Shown: positions 1-9,529 of the stretch, piece by piece
Layout: each line of letters starts with the position of its first letter
How positions within the stretch are numbered: position 1 is the first letter of the stretch
Assembly: GCF_014171575.1 (NCBI RefSeq)
Contig: NZ_CP050453.1
Span: 1,116,001 to 1,180,000, forward strand
Origin: Microbacterium sp. Se63.02b
Lineage (GTDB): Bacteria; Actinomycetota; Actinomycetes; Actinomycetales; Microbacteriaceae
Direction of reading: 5' to 3'
Length of the DNA stretch: 64,000 bases
The notes under the pieces: generated by a model
What the model saw: only the letters and a program-made list of their open reading frames with translations
Told to the model about the DNA's origin: nothing
The model's database searches: none
Program-made: the position numbers and the translations under genes

Positions 1-1200
1 ATCAGCGCATCCGCCATCGTCATCGCCGGCTGCAGCAGCACGCCGAACGCCGAGCCCAGCGAGGGTGGTGAGAAGCCGGCCGTCGATCTGACGCTCAAGC
101 TCGGCTCGCTGCTCCCCGCGACCGGCTCGCTCGCGTTCCTCGGCGCTCCGATGGAAGCCGGTGTGCAGCTGGCTGTCAACGAGATCAACGAGGCGGACGC
201 CGGTGTGACCATCGACCTCACCACGGCCGACGAGGGCGACCTCGACAACAAGGCGTACGAGACCTCCATCACGAACCTGCAGAACGCCGGCATCACCGCC
301 ATGGTCGGCGCCGCATCCTCGAGCGTGACCAAGCTCATCCTCGACGGCAACGCCGGTGCGGGCATCCTCACCGTCTCCCCGTCGAACACGTCGCCGGACT
401 TCACGGGAATCAACCCGCTGTACTTCCGCACGGCGCCGAGCGACAACCTCCAGGGCGAGGTGCTGGGCAACCAGATCGCCGAGGACGGGCACAAGACCCT
501 CGGCATCATCTACCAGAACGACCCCTACGGCACGGGCCTGTTCGAGGCCATCAAGGCCACGTTCGAGGGCACGGGCGGCGAAGTCGTCGCCGAGTCGTCC
601 TACAACCAGGGCGATGGCCAGTTCAACGCCCAGGTGGCGGAGATCGCCGCGGCCAAGCCCGACGCGGTCGCGGTCGTCTCGTACGACCAGTTCGCGACCA
701 TCGCACCGCTTCTCGGCAACGCGGGCATCGACACCGGTGCGCTGTACCTGGTCGACGGCAACCTGAAGGACTGGGGCACCGACATCCCGGTCAGCCTCGA
801 GGGATCGAAGGGAACCCGCGCCGGCGCCGAGCTGCCGCAGGACTTCCTCGACCAGCTGAACGAGGTCTGGACCGCCGATGGCAACGACCCGATCGACGCG
901 GTCACCTACTCGGCAGAGGCATACGACGCCGTGATCCTGATGGCGCTGTCGTCGCTGGCGGCGGGCTCCGTCGAGGGTGCCGATATGGCTGAGCAGATGC
1001 GCACCGTGTCGGGTGGCGACGGTGAGGGCGAGAAGTGCACCACGTTCGCCGAGTGCGCCGACATCATCAACGGCGGCGGAACGGCCGACTACGACGGCCT
1101 CTCCGGTGAGATCACGTTCGACGAGAACAACGACCCGAAGGGCGCCGCGATCGGCGTCTACGAGTTCGGCGCGGACAACACCACCACGCGCATCAAGTAA
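1..1200 (+). CDS. Branched-chain amino-acid ABC transporter substrate-binding lipoprotein (5' partial)
   Basis: The reading frame is open from base 1, so the start lies outside the window. The first visible residues end a hydrophobic signal sequence with a lipobox (IAGC, Cys codon at 31-33), so this should be a membrane-anchored binding lipoprotein. The rest reads as a periplasmic-binding-protein type 1 fold (Peripla_BP_6, LivJ-like): the segment starting LKLGSLLPATGSLAFLG is the usual N-terminal lobe, followed by QLAVNEIN and GAASSSVTK. It presumably captures amino acids or amides for the Liv permease encoded just downstream on the opposite strand. The ligand cannot be read from sequence. 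The mature protein looks complete at its C-terminus. Confidence 0.9.
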   Translation: MSASAIVIAGCSSTPNAEPSEGGEKPAVDLTLKLGSLLPATGSLAFLGAPMEAGVQLAVNEINEADAGVTIDLTTADEGDLDNKAYETSITNLQNAGITAMVGAASSSVTKLILDGNAGAGILTVSPSNTSPDFTGINPLYFRTAPSDNLQGEVLGNQIAEDGHKTLGIIYQNDPYGTGLFEAIKATFEGTGGEVVAESSYNQGDGQFNAQVAEIAAAKPDAVAVVSYDQFATIAPLLGNAGIDTGALYLVDGNLKDWGTDIPVSLEGSKGTRAGAELPQDFLDQLNEVWTADGNDPIDAVTYSAEAYDAVILMALSSLAAGSVEGADMAEQMRTVSGGDGEGEKCTTFAECADIINGGGTADYDGLSGEITFDENNDPKGAAIGVYEFGADNTTTRIK

Positions 1201-1211
1201 GGCGCTGACGG

Positions 1212-1237
1212 GGCCCCGGATGCTCGCATCCGGGGCC
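1212..1237 (+). terminator. Hairpin terminator after the binding-protein gene
   Basis: A perfect 12-bp stem (GGCCCCGGATGC / GCATCCGGGGCC) with a 2-nt loop begins 11 nt after the stop codon and is followed by a short TTC-rich tail. This is the usual intrinsic-terminator layout in high-GC actinobacteria, where long U-tracts are often absent. Confidence 0.75.
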
Positions 1238-1306
1238 TTCGTCGTGCCCCGCCCGCTCGTCCCGCCCGTCCGCCCGCCCCGCCCGTCCGCCCGTCCCTGC
1301 CCGGTC

Positions 1307-1384
1307 CACATGTCGGGAGTTCGCGCGGATGTCGGACGAAACGCCGGCCGACCGCCCGACGGGTGCATGAACTCCCGACATGTG
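1307..1384. repeat. Long inverted repeat, 16-bp arms with 46-nt loop
   Basis: CACATGTCGGGAGTTC at 1307-1322 is repeated as its exact reverse complement at 1369-1384. It lies between the convergent binding-protein and livF genes but is separate from both terminator hairpins (1212-1237 and 1442-1472). The interior also contains GTCGG/CCGAC words. It could be a dispersed palindromic element or a large cruciform. No ORF is evident within it. Confidence 0.75.
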
Positions 1385-1441
1385 ACCCGCGTCGGACCTC
1401 GTGTCGGAGCCGCGGCGCGGGCGCCAGGCCCGGACACACGG

Positions 1442-1472
1442 GAAGGGGGGATGCCGCGTGGCATCCCCCTTC
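1442..1472 (-). terminator. Hairpin terminator of the liv operon
   Basis: A near-perfect stem (GAAGGGGG-ATGCC / GGCATCCCCCTTC, one bulged G) with a GCGT loop lies 14 nt beyond the livF stop on the minus strand. Confidence 0.7.
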
Positions 1473-1485
1473 TCGTGCGAAGTGC

Positions 1486-2253
1486 TCAGGCGGCGTCTGT
1501 CCCGAGCGTCCCCAGGTAGAGGCCGATGACCTTGGGGTCGTTCAGCAGCTCGCGGCCGGTGCCCTCGTAGGCATCCTTGCCCTGGTCGAGGACATAGCCG
1601 CGGTCGCAGATCTGCAGGCAGCGACGCGCATTCTGCTCGACCATGATCGTCGTCACACCCGCCTTGTTGATGTCGGAGACGCGGATGAATGCATCGTCCT
1701 GTCGCACGGGGGAGAGGCCGGCGGACGGTTCGTCGAGCAGCAGCACCGACGGATCCATCATGAGTGCCCGCGACATCGCGACCATCTGCCGTTCTCCTCC
1801 GGAGAGCGAACCTGCGCGCTGCTTGAGGCGCTTGCCGAGTTCGCCGAAGATGCTGCTCACGAACTCCAGCCGCTCCGCGAAGATCTTCGGGTTCTGGTAG
1901 AGCCCCATCTCGAGGTTCTCCTGGATGGTGAGCGAGGGGAACACGTTGTTCGTCTGCGGAACGAAGGCCACGCCGCGGCGGACGAGCTTGTCGGCCTTGA
2001 GGCCCACGATGCTCTCGCCCTTGACGGTGACGTCGCCGGAGCGGATCTCGACCATGCCGAAGATCGCCTTGAGCAGGGTCGACTTGCCGGCGCCGTTCGG
2101 ACCGATGATGCCGATCAGCTCCCCCTTGCGAGCGACGAGGTTCGCGCCGTTGAGGATGTTCACTCCGGGGAGGTAGCCGGCGTGAACGTCGGTCAGTTCG
2201 ACGATGACATCGTCGTTCTTGATCTCGTTCCGCTCGACGGGTGCGTCGGTCAT
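1486..2253 (-). CDS. livF: Branched-chain amino-acid ABC transporter ATP-binding protein LivF
   Basis: This 255-aa ABC ATPase has Walker A GPNGAGKST at residues 51-59, signature LSGGERQ at about 149-155 and Walker B LLLDEP at about 170-175. It is the last gene of a minus-strand livH-livM-livG-livF operon. Its ATG overlaps the livG stop by 4 nt, implying translational coupling. Length and order match LivF, the second ATPase that pairs with LivG to power amino-acid import. Which of the two ATPases is F or G follows from operon order and sequence style rather than a diagnostic residue. Confidence 0.92.
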   Translation of the reverse strand: MTDAPVERNEIKNDDVIVELTDVHAGYLPGVNILNGANLVARKGELIGIIGPNGAGKSTLLKAIFGMVEIRSGDVTVKGESIVGLKADKLVRRGVAFVPQTNNVFPSLTIQENLEMGLYQNPKIFAERLEFVSSIFGELGKRLKQRAGSLSGGERQMVAMSRALMMDPSVLLLDEPSAGLSPVRQDDAFIRVSDINKAGVTTIMVEQNARRCLQICDRGYVLDQGKDAYEGTGRELLNDPKVIGLYLGTLGTDAA

Positions 2254-3245
2254 GCCTTCTCCTCCTCGGCGTCTTCGGCCTCGACCTCGGCTTCGACCTC
2301 GGTCTCGATCTGCTCGCGGATCCGGATGGCGTCCTCGTCCGAGATCACCGGAAGGCGGCCGGTGACGGCTCCGAGGTCGACGTCCTGGTGGGCCCCGAGG
2401 TAGGCGTCGACCACGGCCGGATCCTCCATGACCTGGTCGGGCGGGCCTTCGGCGACGACGCGCCCCTCGGCCATCACGACCACCCAGTCGGCGATGTGGC
2501 GGACCATGTGCATGTCGTGCTCGACGAACAGGACCGTCATCCCCAGATCCTTGAGGTCGAGGATGTGTTCGAGCAGCGACTGCGTGAGCGCGGGGTTGAC
2601 CCCTGCCATCGGCTCATCGAGCATGACGAGGGTCGGGTCGCTCATGAGAGCGCGCGCCATCTCGAGCAGCTTGCGCTGACCGCCCGAGAGCGACGCCGCG
2701 AAGTCCTGCTCCTTGGCGTCGAGCTTGAAGCGGGTGAGGAGTTCGTGCGCACGCGCCTCGATCTCCTGGTCCTGCTTGCGCCAGAGGAAGGGGAACAGCC
2801 CCGCCCAGAACCCTTCGCCGCGCTGGTCCTTCGCGCCGAGCTTCATGTTCTCCAGCACCGTGAGCAGCGACAGCGACTTGGTCAGCTGGAACGTGCGCAC
2901 CTGCCCCATCCGCGCAACCTTGAAGGAGGGGATGCCCGACAGGTTCGTCCCGTCGAACGACCAGGTGCCGCTGTTGGGCTTGTCGAAGCCGCAGAGGAGG
3001 TTGAACAGGGTCGTCTTGCCGGCGCCGTTCGGGCCGATCAGCGCCGTGATGGCTCCGCGGGGGATCTCCAGGTGATCGACGTCGACCGCTGTCAGACCGC
3101 CGAAGCGGCGTTCCACGGCATCGACGACGAGGATCGGATCGACCTTCTTGACCCCGGGTGCCGCCGGTCCGGCCGCGAGGCCGCCGGTCTTGGCGCGAGG
3201 TGTGCTCTTCGCGGGCGTGACCACCGCGTCGTCATCATTTGACAA
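2250..3245 (-). CDS. livG: Branched-chain amino-acid ABC transporter ATP-binding protein LivG
   Basis: 331-aa ABC ATPase with Walker A GPNGAGKTT at residues 71-79, signature LSGGQRK and Walker B VMLDEP. It has two additions to the usual roughly 250-aa LivG core: an Ala/Pro/Lys-rich N-terminal extension of about 35 residues and an acidic, Glu-rich C-terminal tail. Both look disordered. It overlaps livM upstream by 11 nt and livF downstream by 4 nt. It should act at the cytoplasmic face with LivF. Confidence 0.92.
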   Translation of the reverse strand: MSNDDDAVVTPAKSTPRAKTGGLAAGPAAPGVKKVDPILVVDAVERRFGGLTAVDVDHLEIPRGAITALIGPNGAGKTTLFNLLCGFDKPNSGTWSFDGTNLSGIPSFKVARMGQVRTFQLTKSLSLLTVLENMKLGAKDQRGEGFWAGLFPFLWRKQDQEIEARAHELLTRFKLDAKEQDFAASLSGGQRKLLEMARALMSDPTLVMLDEPMAGVNPALTQSLLEHILDLKDLGMTVLFVEHDMHMVRHIADWVVVMAEGRVVAEGPPDQVMEDPAVVDAYLGAHQDVDLGAVTGRLPVISDEDAIRIREQIETEVEAEVEAEDAEEEKA

Positions 3246-4212
3246 AGGTCATCTCCCTCTTGTTTCCGAGGATGCCCTGCGGGCGGAAAACGACGATCAG
3301 CATCAGCACGACGCCGATCACGATGTACCGCACGACGTCGGCCTGCGCTCCCGACATCGGCAGGTAGCCGGCATTCGCCATCGCGGGAAGCAACGCTCCG
3401 AGGAAGGCGAACACCACCCAGAACAGCACGGCGCCCAGCGTCGGGCCGAGCACGGTCGCCGCGCCGCCGAGCAGCAGGATGGTCCAGAGGAAGAACGTCA
3501 GCGAGGTGGAGTAGCTGCCGGGGATCACGGCCGAGGGCAGCACGAACACGATGCCGCCGAGGGCACCGATCACACCGCCGACCACGAGCGCCTGCATCTT
3601 GTAGGCGAAGACGTTCTTGCCCAGCGAGCGCACCGCGTCTTCGTCCTCACGGATGCCTTTGAGCACGCGTCCCCACGGGCTGCGCATGAGCGCCCAGACC
3701 ACCAGGACGGCGGCCGCGAGAGCGATGAGCCCCACCACGCGGACCCACAGGTCGTTCGCGTTGTAGGTCCAGGGGCCGAAGCCGTAGGTTCCCGGCGGGA
3801 AGGGGTTCGCGTCGCGGAAGCTCTGGTGATAACCCGAGAGCCCGCCGGCGGAGTTCGTCCACTTCTTGAACAGCTCCGTGACGAACATGAGCCGGACGAC
3901 CTCGGCGGCCGCGATCGTGGCGATGGCGAGGTAGTCCGCGCGCAGACGCAGCGTCGGGATGCCGAGGAGGAGCGCGAACAGGGCGCCGCCGATCATGCCG
4001 ACCAGGACACCGGCCCACCAGGGGAACCCGAAGGTGAGGATCGAGATCGCGTAGCCGTAGCCGCCGATCGCCATGAAGGCCGCCATGCCGAAGTTGAGCA
4101 GTCCCGTGTAGCCGAAGTGCACCGCGAGACCGGTCGCCGCGAGGGCGTAGGCCATGGTGGTCGGGCTGAAGAGGTAGGAGGCGGTGTTGCCGAAGATGCT
4201 TCCGAAGTCCAT
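3235..4212 (-). CDS. livM: Branched-chain amino-acid ABC transporter permease LivM
   Basis: 325-aa polytopic membrane protein with several hydrophobic helices and the LivM-type motif GYTGLLNFG near the N-terminus (about residues 34-42). The EDEDAVRSLG segment in the cytoplasmic coupling loop is typical of this permease family. It lies 3 nt after livH and overlaps livG. It should form the channel heterodimer with LivH. Confidence 0.92.
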   Translation of the reverse strand: MDFGSIFGNTASYLFSPTTMAYALAATGLAVHFGYTGLLNFGMAAFMAIGGYGYAISILTFGFPWWAGVLVGMIGGALFALLLGIPTLRLRADYLAIATIAAAEVVRLMFVTELFKKWTNSAGGLSGYHQSFRDANPFPPGTYGFGPWTYNANDLWVRVVGLIALAAAVLVVWALMRSPWGRVLKGIREDEDAVRSLGKNVFAYKMQALVVGGVIGALGGIVFVLPSAVIPGSYSTSLTFFLWTILLLGGAATVLGPTLGAVLFWVVFAFLGALLPAMANAGYLPMSGAQADVVRYIVIGVVLMLIVVFRPQGILGNKREMTFVK

Positions 4213-4215
4213 GCG

Positions 4216-5568
4216 TCAGCCCAACCTTTCCTTGCGCCCGAGGATGCCCTGTGGTCGCACGAGCAGGATCACGATCAGCGCGACGAGGGCGCTGGCGTAC
4301 TTGAGATCCGAAGGGACGCCGAGGAGCGTCGAGACCTCGACGGCGAGACCCACGATGATCGAGCCGATCAGGGCGCCGATCGCCGAGCCCAGACCGCCGA
4401 GCGTGATCGCGCAGAACATCAGCAGCAGCATCTGCATGCCCATGTCCCACTTCACCCCCGGCCGGAAGTACGCCCAGAGGATGCCCGAGACGGCCGCGAG
4501 GGCTCCGGCGAGGATCCACACCGTGCGGATGACCTTGTCGACGTCGATGCCGGACGCGGCGGCGAGCTGCGGGTTGTCCGAGATCGCTCGTGTCGCCTTG
4601 CCGGTGCGGGTCCTGGTGAGGAAGAACGCCACACCGAGGATCACGATGATGCTCGTCGCCATCCCGATCATGTCGATGTACGAGAGGGAGATCGGTCCGA
4701 GCTTGATCGGGGTCGGGCTCGCGCCCGGCAGCTGGTAGGTGTTGCCGCCGATGATGTACTGCATGCCGTAGCGCAGCGCGAGCGAGAGGCCGATGCTGAC
4801 GATCATCAGCTGGACCACGCCGAGGCCTCTCCGCCGCAGCGGCTTCCAGATGCCGGCGTCCAGTGCCCATCCGAGTGCGGCGCCCCCGATGACCGCGGCG
4901 ATGATGCCGAGCCAGATCGGCAGGTGCCAGAACGTGGTGAACAGCAGCGCCACCACGGCGCCCCAGGTGACCATCTCGCCGTGGGCGAAGTTGGACAGCC
5001 GCGTGGTGCCGTAGATGAGCGCTGCACCCATCGAGGCGAGCCCGAGGAGGAGGCCGAAGTTCAGGCCGCCTACCAGACGCGACAGCAGCTGATCGAGGAA
5101 CGACACCGTCACACGTTCGCCCGCACCGAGGAAGAAGTTGACGATCTTCGTTCCGGTGAGACCGAACTCGAGCTCGAAGGAGGCCGTCGTCCCCGATACG
5201 GGCTGGATGCCCTCGGGAAGCTGCGTCGCATCGACGATCACGCCGTCGGGGAGCGTGGACTCGTCCACCGTGAGGGTGTACGTCTCCTTCTCCGGCACGT
5301 ACAGGCGCCACTTGCCTTCGGCGTCGGTCTCGGTCTCGGCTTCGAAACCGTTGCCCTCGATCGACATCCCGACGCCCTCGACGGGGACGTCGGCGTTCGT
5401 GACGACGCCGGCGAAGTAGAAGTCGGTCACCTCCTGCCCGTCGTCCGTCGTGTCGGCGGAAGCCGATGACGGAGGGAGGAGCAGGAACGCGCTGAGCGCC
5501 ATGAGGATACCGAGGAAGGCGACCAGCCAAGGGCGCTTTCGATGCACGGCGATTGTTGTGGGTCCCAC
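4216..5568 (-). CDS. livH: LivH permease with signal peptide and extracytoplasmic beta-sandwich N-terminal domain
   Basis: I chose the GTG at 5568 because a GGAGG lies 4 nt upstream; the frame is open further to 5661 but lacks a ribosome site there. The roughly 450-aa product is unusual. A signal peptide (about residues 1-38, ending SASA) is followed by a carboxypeptidase-regulatory/Ig-like domain of about 100 residues (FYFAGVVTNADVPVEGVGMS, DAEGKWRLYVPE). Only from about residue 150 does a standard LivH permease begin (NFGLLLGLASMGAALIYGTTRLSNFAHGEM). Ordinary LivH is about 290-310 aa. The extra domain probably sits outside the membrane next to the docking site of the binding protein. Confidence 0.9.
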   Translation of the reverse strand: MGPTTIAVHRKRPWLVAFLGILMALSAFLLLPPSSASADTTDDGQEVTDFYFAGVVTNADVPVEGVGMSIEGNGFEAETETDAEGKWRLYVPEKETYTLTVDESTLPDGVIVDATQLPEGIQPVSGTTASFELEFGLTGTKIVNFFLGAGERVTVSFLDQLLSRLVGGLNFGLLLGLASMGAALIYGTTRLSNFAHGEMVTWGAVVALLFTTFWHLPIWLGIIAAVIGGAALGWALDAGIWKPLRRRGLGVVQLMIVSIGLSLALRYGMQYIIGGNTYQLPGASPTPIKLGPISLSYIDMIGMATSIIVILGVAFFLTRTRTGKATRAISDNPQLAAASGIDVDKVIRTVWILAGALAAVSGILWAYFRPGVKWDMGMQMLLLMFCAITLGGLGSAIGALIGSIIVGLAVEVSTLLGVPSDLKYASALVALIVILLVRPQGILGRKERLG

Positions 5569-5584
5569 GCAACCTCCACTGTGA

Positions 5585-7321
<1,737 letters not shown>

Positions 7322-7350
7322 CGCCGGATCCCGCAGGGATCGCGTGCAGA

Positions 7351-7387
7351 GGAAGGGGCTGGATGCTTGTCGCATCCAGCCCCTTCC
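7351..7387. terminator. Bidirectional hairpin terminator (guaB / DUF4190 gene)
   Basis: A perfect 16-bp stem (GGAAGGGGCTGGATGC / GCATCCAGCCCCTTCC) with a 5-nt loop sits between convergent guaB and the minus-strand gene at 7408. Confidence 0.85.
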
Positions 7388-7407
7388 GGCGTTGCGGGCC
7401 GGGAACT

Positions 7408-7875
7408 TCAGCCGCACCTGTAGGTGATGCCGTCGACATCCCACACTCCGGGGCCGAGCTCGGCGCACATGCCGATGAGACCGCCGATGACCGTCACGAA
7501 CAGGATGATCCCGATGATGCCGAGGATCGTCAGGATCGCACCGACGATGATGCCGGCGATGGCGAGGCCCTTCGACTGGCCGGCTCGGCCGAGTTTCACG
7601 ACGGCGACGATGCTCAGGATGAGACCGACCGGCGCCGCCACGAAGGCGAGGACGAGTCCGACGATCGACAGCACGCGCCCTGGCGGGCTGGGCTGCGGCT
7701 GCGCGTACCCGGTCGTGCCGGCCGTCGGATGACCGGCGATGCCGTCCGGGGCGGTGTTCTCGTACGGCGTTGACGCGGGTGGGGGCGGCGGCGCCGCGCT
7801 CGGTGGGGGCGGCGGCGCGTCGGGCATCTGTGACTCTTCGGGGTTCGGCGAGTCGGGGTTCGCGGGGTTCGTCAT
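7408..7875 (-). CDS. Proline-rich DUF4190-type membrane protein
   Basis: 155-aa protein started at the ATG at 7875 (MTNPANPDSPNPEE). The first about 65 residues are Pro/Ala-rich and probably disordered. Two hydrophobic helices follow (VLSIVGLVLAFVAAPVGLI and GLAIAGIIVGAILTILGII), the hallmark of the DUF4190 family, which is common in actinobacteria and of unknown function. It ends with a short hydrophilic segment containing two Cys (GMCAELG..., YRCG). It is convergent with guaB. Confidence 0.75.
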   Translation of the reverse strand: MTNPANPDSPNPEESQMPDAPPPPPSAAPPPPPASTPYENTAPDGIAGHPTAGTTGYAQPQPSPPGRVLSIVGLVLAFVAAPVGLILSIVAVVKLGRAGQSKGLAIAGIIVGAILTILGIIGIILFVTVIGGLIGMCAELGPGVWDVDGITYRCG

Positions 7876-8019
7876 CTTCTGTCCTGTCGTCGGAGTGATC
7901 GCTACGTGCTTTCGCCTCTCGGCAGCCCGAGCGTAGCGAGCACGGCAGCGCCGCCACATCCCCTTGACGACGCGGCATCCGACAGGAGCGGGACTCTTCC
8001 GTCTGTGCGCGGCCCGGCG

Positions 8020-8032
8020 TAGCGTGCCGGGT
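8020..8032 (+). promoter_or_regulatory. Probable leaderless promoter -10 (TAGCGT) for the DUF2277 gene
   Basis: TAGCGT at 8020-8025 is separated by 7 nt from the ATG at 8033, with no Shine-Dalgarno. It matches the TANNNT-N6/7-start pattern seen at several genes in this window. Confidence 0.45.
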
Positions 8033-8347
8033 ATGTGCCGAAACATCGTCCCGCTGAACAACCTCCAGCCCGCCGCGACCGACGCCGAATGCCACGATGC
8101 GGCGCTGCAGTTCGTGCGCAAGATCTCCGGGGCCAACGCGCCCTCCCGTGCCAACCGTGCGGTGTTCGACAGGGCGGTCGCCGAGATCGCCCAGGCGACC
8201 AGGGTCCTGCTCGACGAGCTGGTCACGACAGCGCCCCCGAAGAACCGGGATGATGAGGCGGCCAAGCGCCGCGCACGCTCCGCTGAGCGCTACGAGGCGA
8301 TCAGGGTCTATCAGCAGGAGAAGCGGGCTGCTGCGGCGCGGTCGTGA
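8033..8347 (+). CDS. DUF2277 family protein
   Basis: 104-aa protein beginning MCRNIVPLNN, the characteristic start of the DUF2277 family. The ATG at 8033 is chosen for that reason; the open frame extends upstream to 7964. The middle shows the conserved VRKISGANAPSRANRAVF segment and the C-terminus is a basic helix. Function is unknown; the family is small, soluble and widespread in actinobacteria. It is divergent from the DUF4190 gene and lies just before the large operon at 8485. Confidence 0.85.
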   Translation: MCRNIVPLNNLQPAATDAECHDAALQFVRKISGANAPSRANRAVFDRAVAEIAQATRVLLDELVTTAPPKNRDDEAAKRRARSAERYEAIRVYQQEKRAAAARS

Positions 8348-8366
8348 CGAGCGGCCGCCGCGCATC

Positions 8367-8388
8367 GGTATGCCACAATCGACATACC
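8367..8388 (+). promoter_or_regulatory. Inverted repeat upstream of the glycan/two-component operon (distal)
   Basis: GGTATG and CATACC arms separated by 10 nt lie about 100 nt before the operon's first start codon. This could be a regulator site or part of the core promoter. Confidence 0.4.
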
Positions 8389-8436
8389 CCGCTCGACTTT
8401 CCCTGCGGCCCCGGCGATGAAGGCGCCGAGATCGCG

Positions 8437-8456
8437 TGATCGATCCCCATCGATCA
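8437..8456 (+). promoter_or_regulatory. Perfect palindrome upstream of the glycan/two-component operon (proximal)
   Basis: TGATCGAT-cccc-ATCGATCA is a perfect dyad (8-bp arms) that ends 12 nt before the AAGGAG ribosome site of the gene at 8485. It is a good operator candidate. As RNA it could also form a hairpin near the ribosome site. Confidence 0.5.
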
Positions 8457-8484
8457 GGGAACCTCCCCAAGGAGAGCTCTACAT

Positions 8485-9528
8485 ATGCCTGAGGACGCTC
8501 CTCGCATCCTCGTCGTCGACGACGACGCCGATGTCGCCCTGCTCGTGAAGACCGTCCTCGAACGGCGGGCCGGCTGCGTCGTCGACGTCGCCGAAGACGG
8601 ACAGACCGCGATCGAACGTGTCACCGCGGTGCGTCCCGACGTCGTCGTGACCGACATCGAGATGCCGGGGCTCAGCGGTCTCGAGCTCCTCGCCGAGCTC
8701 CGACGCACCGTGCCGACGGTTCCCGTGGTGGTGATGACCGCTCACGTGTCGGTGGAGTACGCCGTGTCTGCGCTGCGTGCGCAGGCCGATGAGTTCCTCA
8801 CGAAGCCGCTCGACAACGGCAAGCTCGTCGAGTCGGTCACTCGGCTGGTGGAAGAAGGACGCAGGCGGCGCGAAGAGGCGCGCCCGCGCGACGTGGTCCT
8901 GGCCATCGGGGCGCATCCCGACGACGTCGAGATCGGAGTGGGCGGCCTGCTGGCGGCCCACGCCAAGGCGGGCGACGCGATCACCATCCTCACCCTCTCC
9001 CGTGGCGCGCGAGGCGGCGACGCCGACAGCAGGCAGGACGAGTCGCTCGCGGCGGCGGAGATGCTGGGCGCACGGCTCTTCCTCAAGGATCTGATCGACA
9101 CCGAGATCTCGGGAGGGGGATCGACGGTCCGCCTCATCGAAGAGGTCGTGAACGAGGTCCAGCCCACCATCGTCTACACGCATTCGAGCCACGATCGGCA
9201 CCAGGACCACCGTGCCGTCAGCGAGGCGACGGTCGTGGCGACGCGGCGCGTCGGCACCGTCGCGTGCTACCAGAGTCCGTCGTCGACGATCGACTTCCGC
9301 CCGACCCGATTCGTGCGTATCGATCCGTATCTCGATGACAAGCTGCGGCTGCTGGAGCGATTCGGCTCCCAGACGGCGAGCCGCGACTACCTCGCGCCCG
9401 AGTTCGTCACGGCGACGGCGCGGTACTGGTCGCGCTTCGGCGGCGGGACGGCCGTCGAACCGCTCGAGGTGGTGCGCGAGACGGCCGAGTTCATCGGCGC
9501 CCACGAACTCACCCGACGGGAGAGCTGA
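8485..9528 (+). CDS. Response-regulator receiver domain fused to PIG-L (LmbE-like) deacetylase
   Basis: 347 aa, with AAGGAG 10 nt before the ATG. Residues 1-125 are a complete receiver domain: acidic start VVDDDAD, phospho-acceptor Asp in VVVTDIEMPG, Thr in VVMTAHV, Lys in FLTKPL. After a charged linker (RRRREEARPRD), residues 134-270 are a PIG-L/LmbE zinc N-deacetylase with AHPDD (AIGAHPDDVEIGVGG) and the second metal motif HDRHQDH. PIG-L enzymes remove acetyl groups from GlcNAc-type sugars. Here activity is presumably gated by phosphorylation of the attached receiver, an unusual output for a response regulator. It is the first gene of a seven-gene operon ending with its likely kinase at 13193. 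Both domains look catalytically competent. Confidence 0.9.
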   Translation: MPEDAPRILVVDDDADVALLVKTVLERRAGCVVDVAEDGQTAIERVTAVRPDVVVTDIEMPGLSGLELLAELRRTVPTVPVVVMTAHVSVEYAVSALRAQADEFLTKPLDNGKLVESVTRLVEEGRRRREEARPRDVVLAIGAHPDDVEIGVGGLLAAHAKAGDAITILTLSRGARGGDADSRQDESLAAAEMLGARLFLKDLIDTEISGGGSTVRLIEEVVNEVQPTIVYTHSSHDRHQDHRAVSEATVVATRRVGTVACYQSPSSTIDFRPTRFVRIDPYLDDKLRLLERFGSQTASRDYLAPEFVTATARYWSRFGGGTAVEPLEVVRETAEFIGAHELTRRES

Positions 9529-9529
9529 G

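Noticed and set aside
3148..5469. 773-codon plus-strand open frame over the liv genes
   Set aside because: The His/Arg/Glu-rich translation has no domain-like sequence and lies opposite livM and livH, which have clear membrane-protein features.
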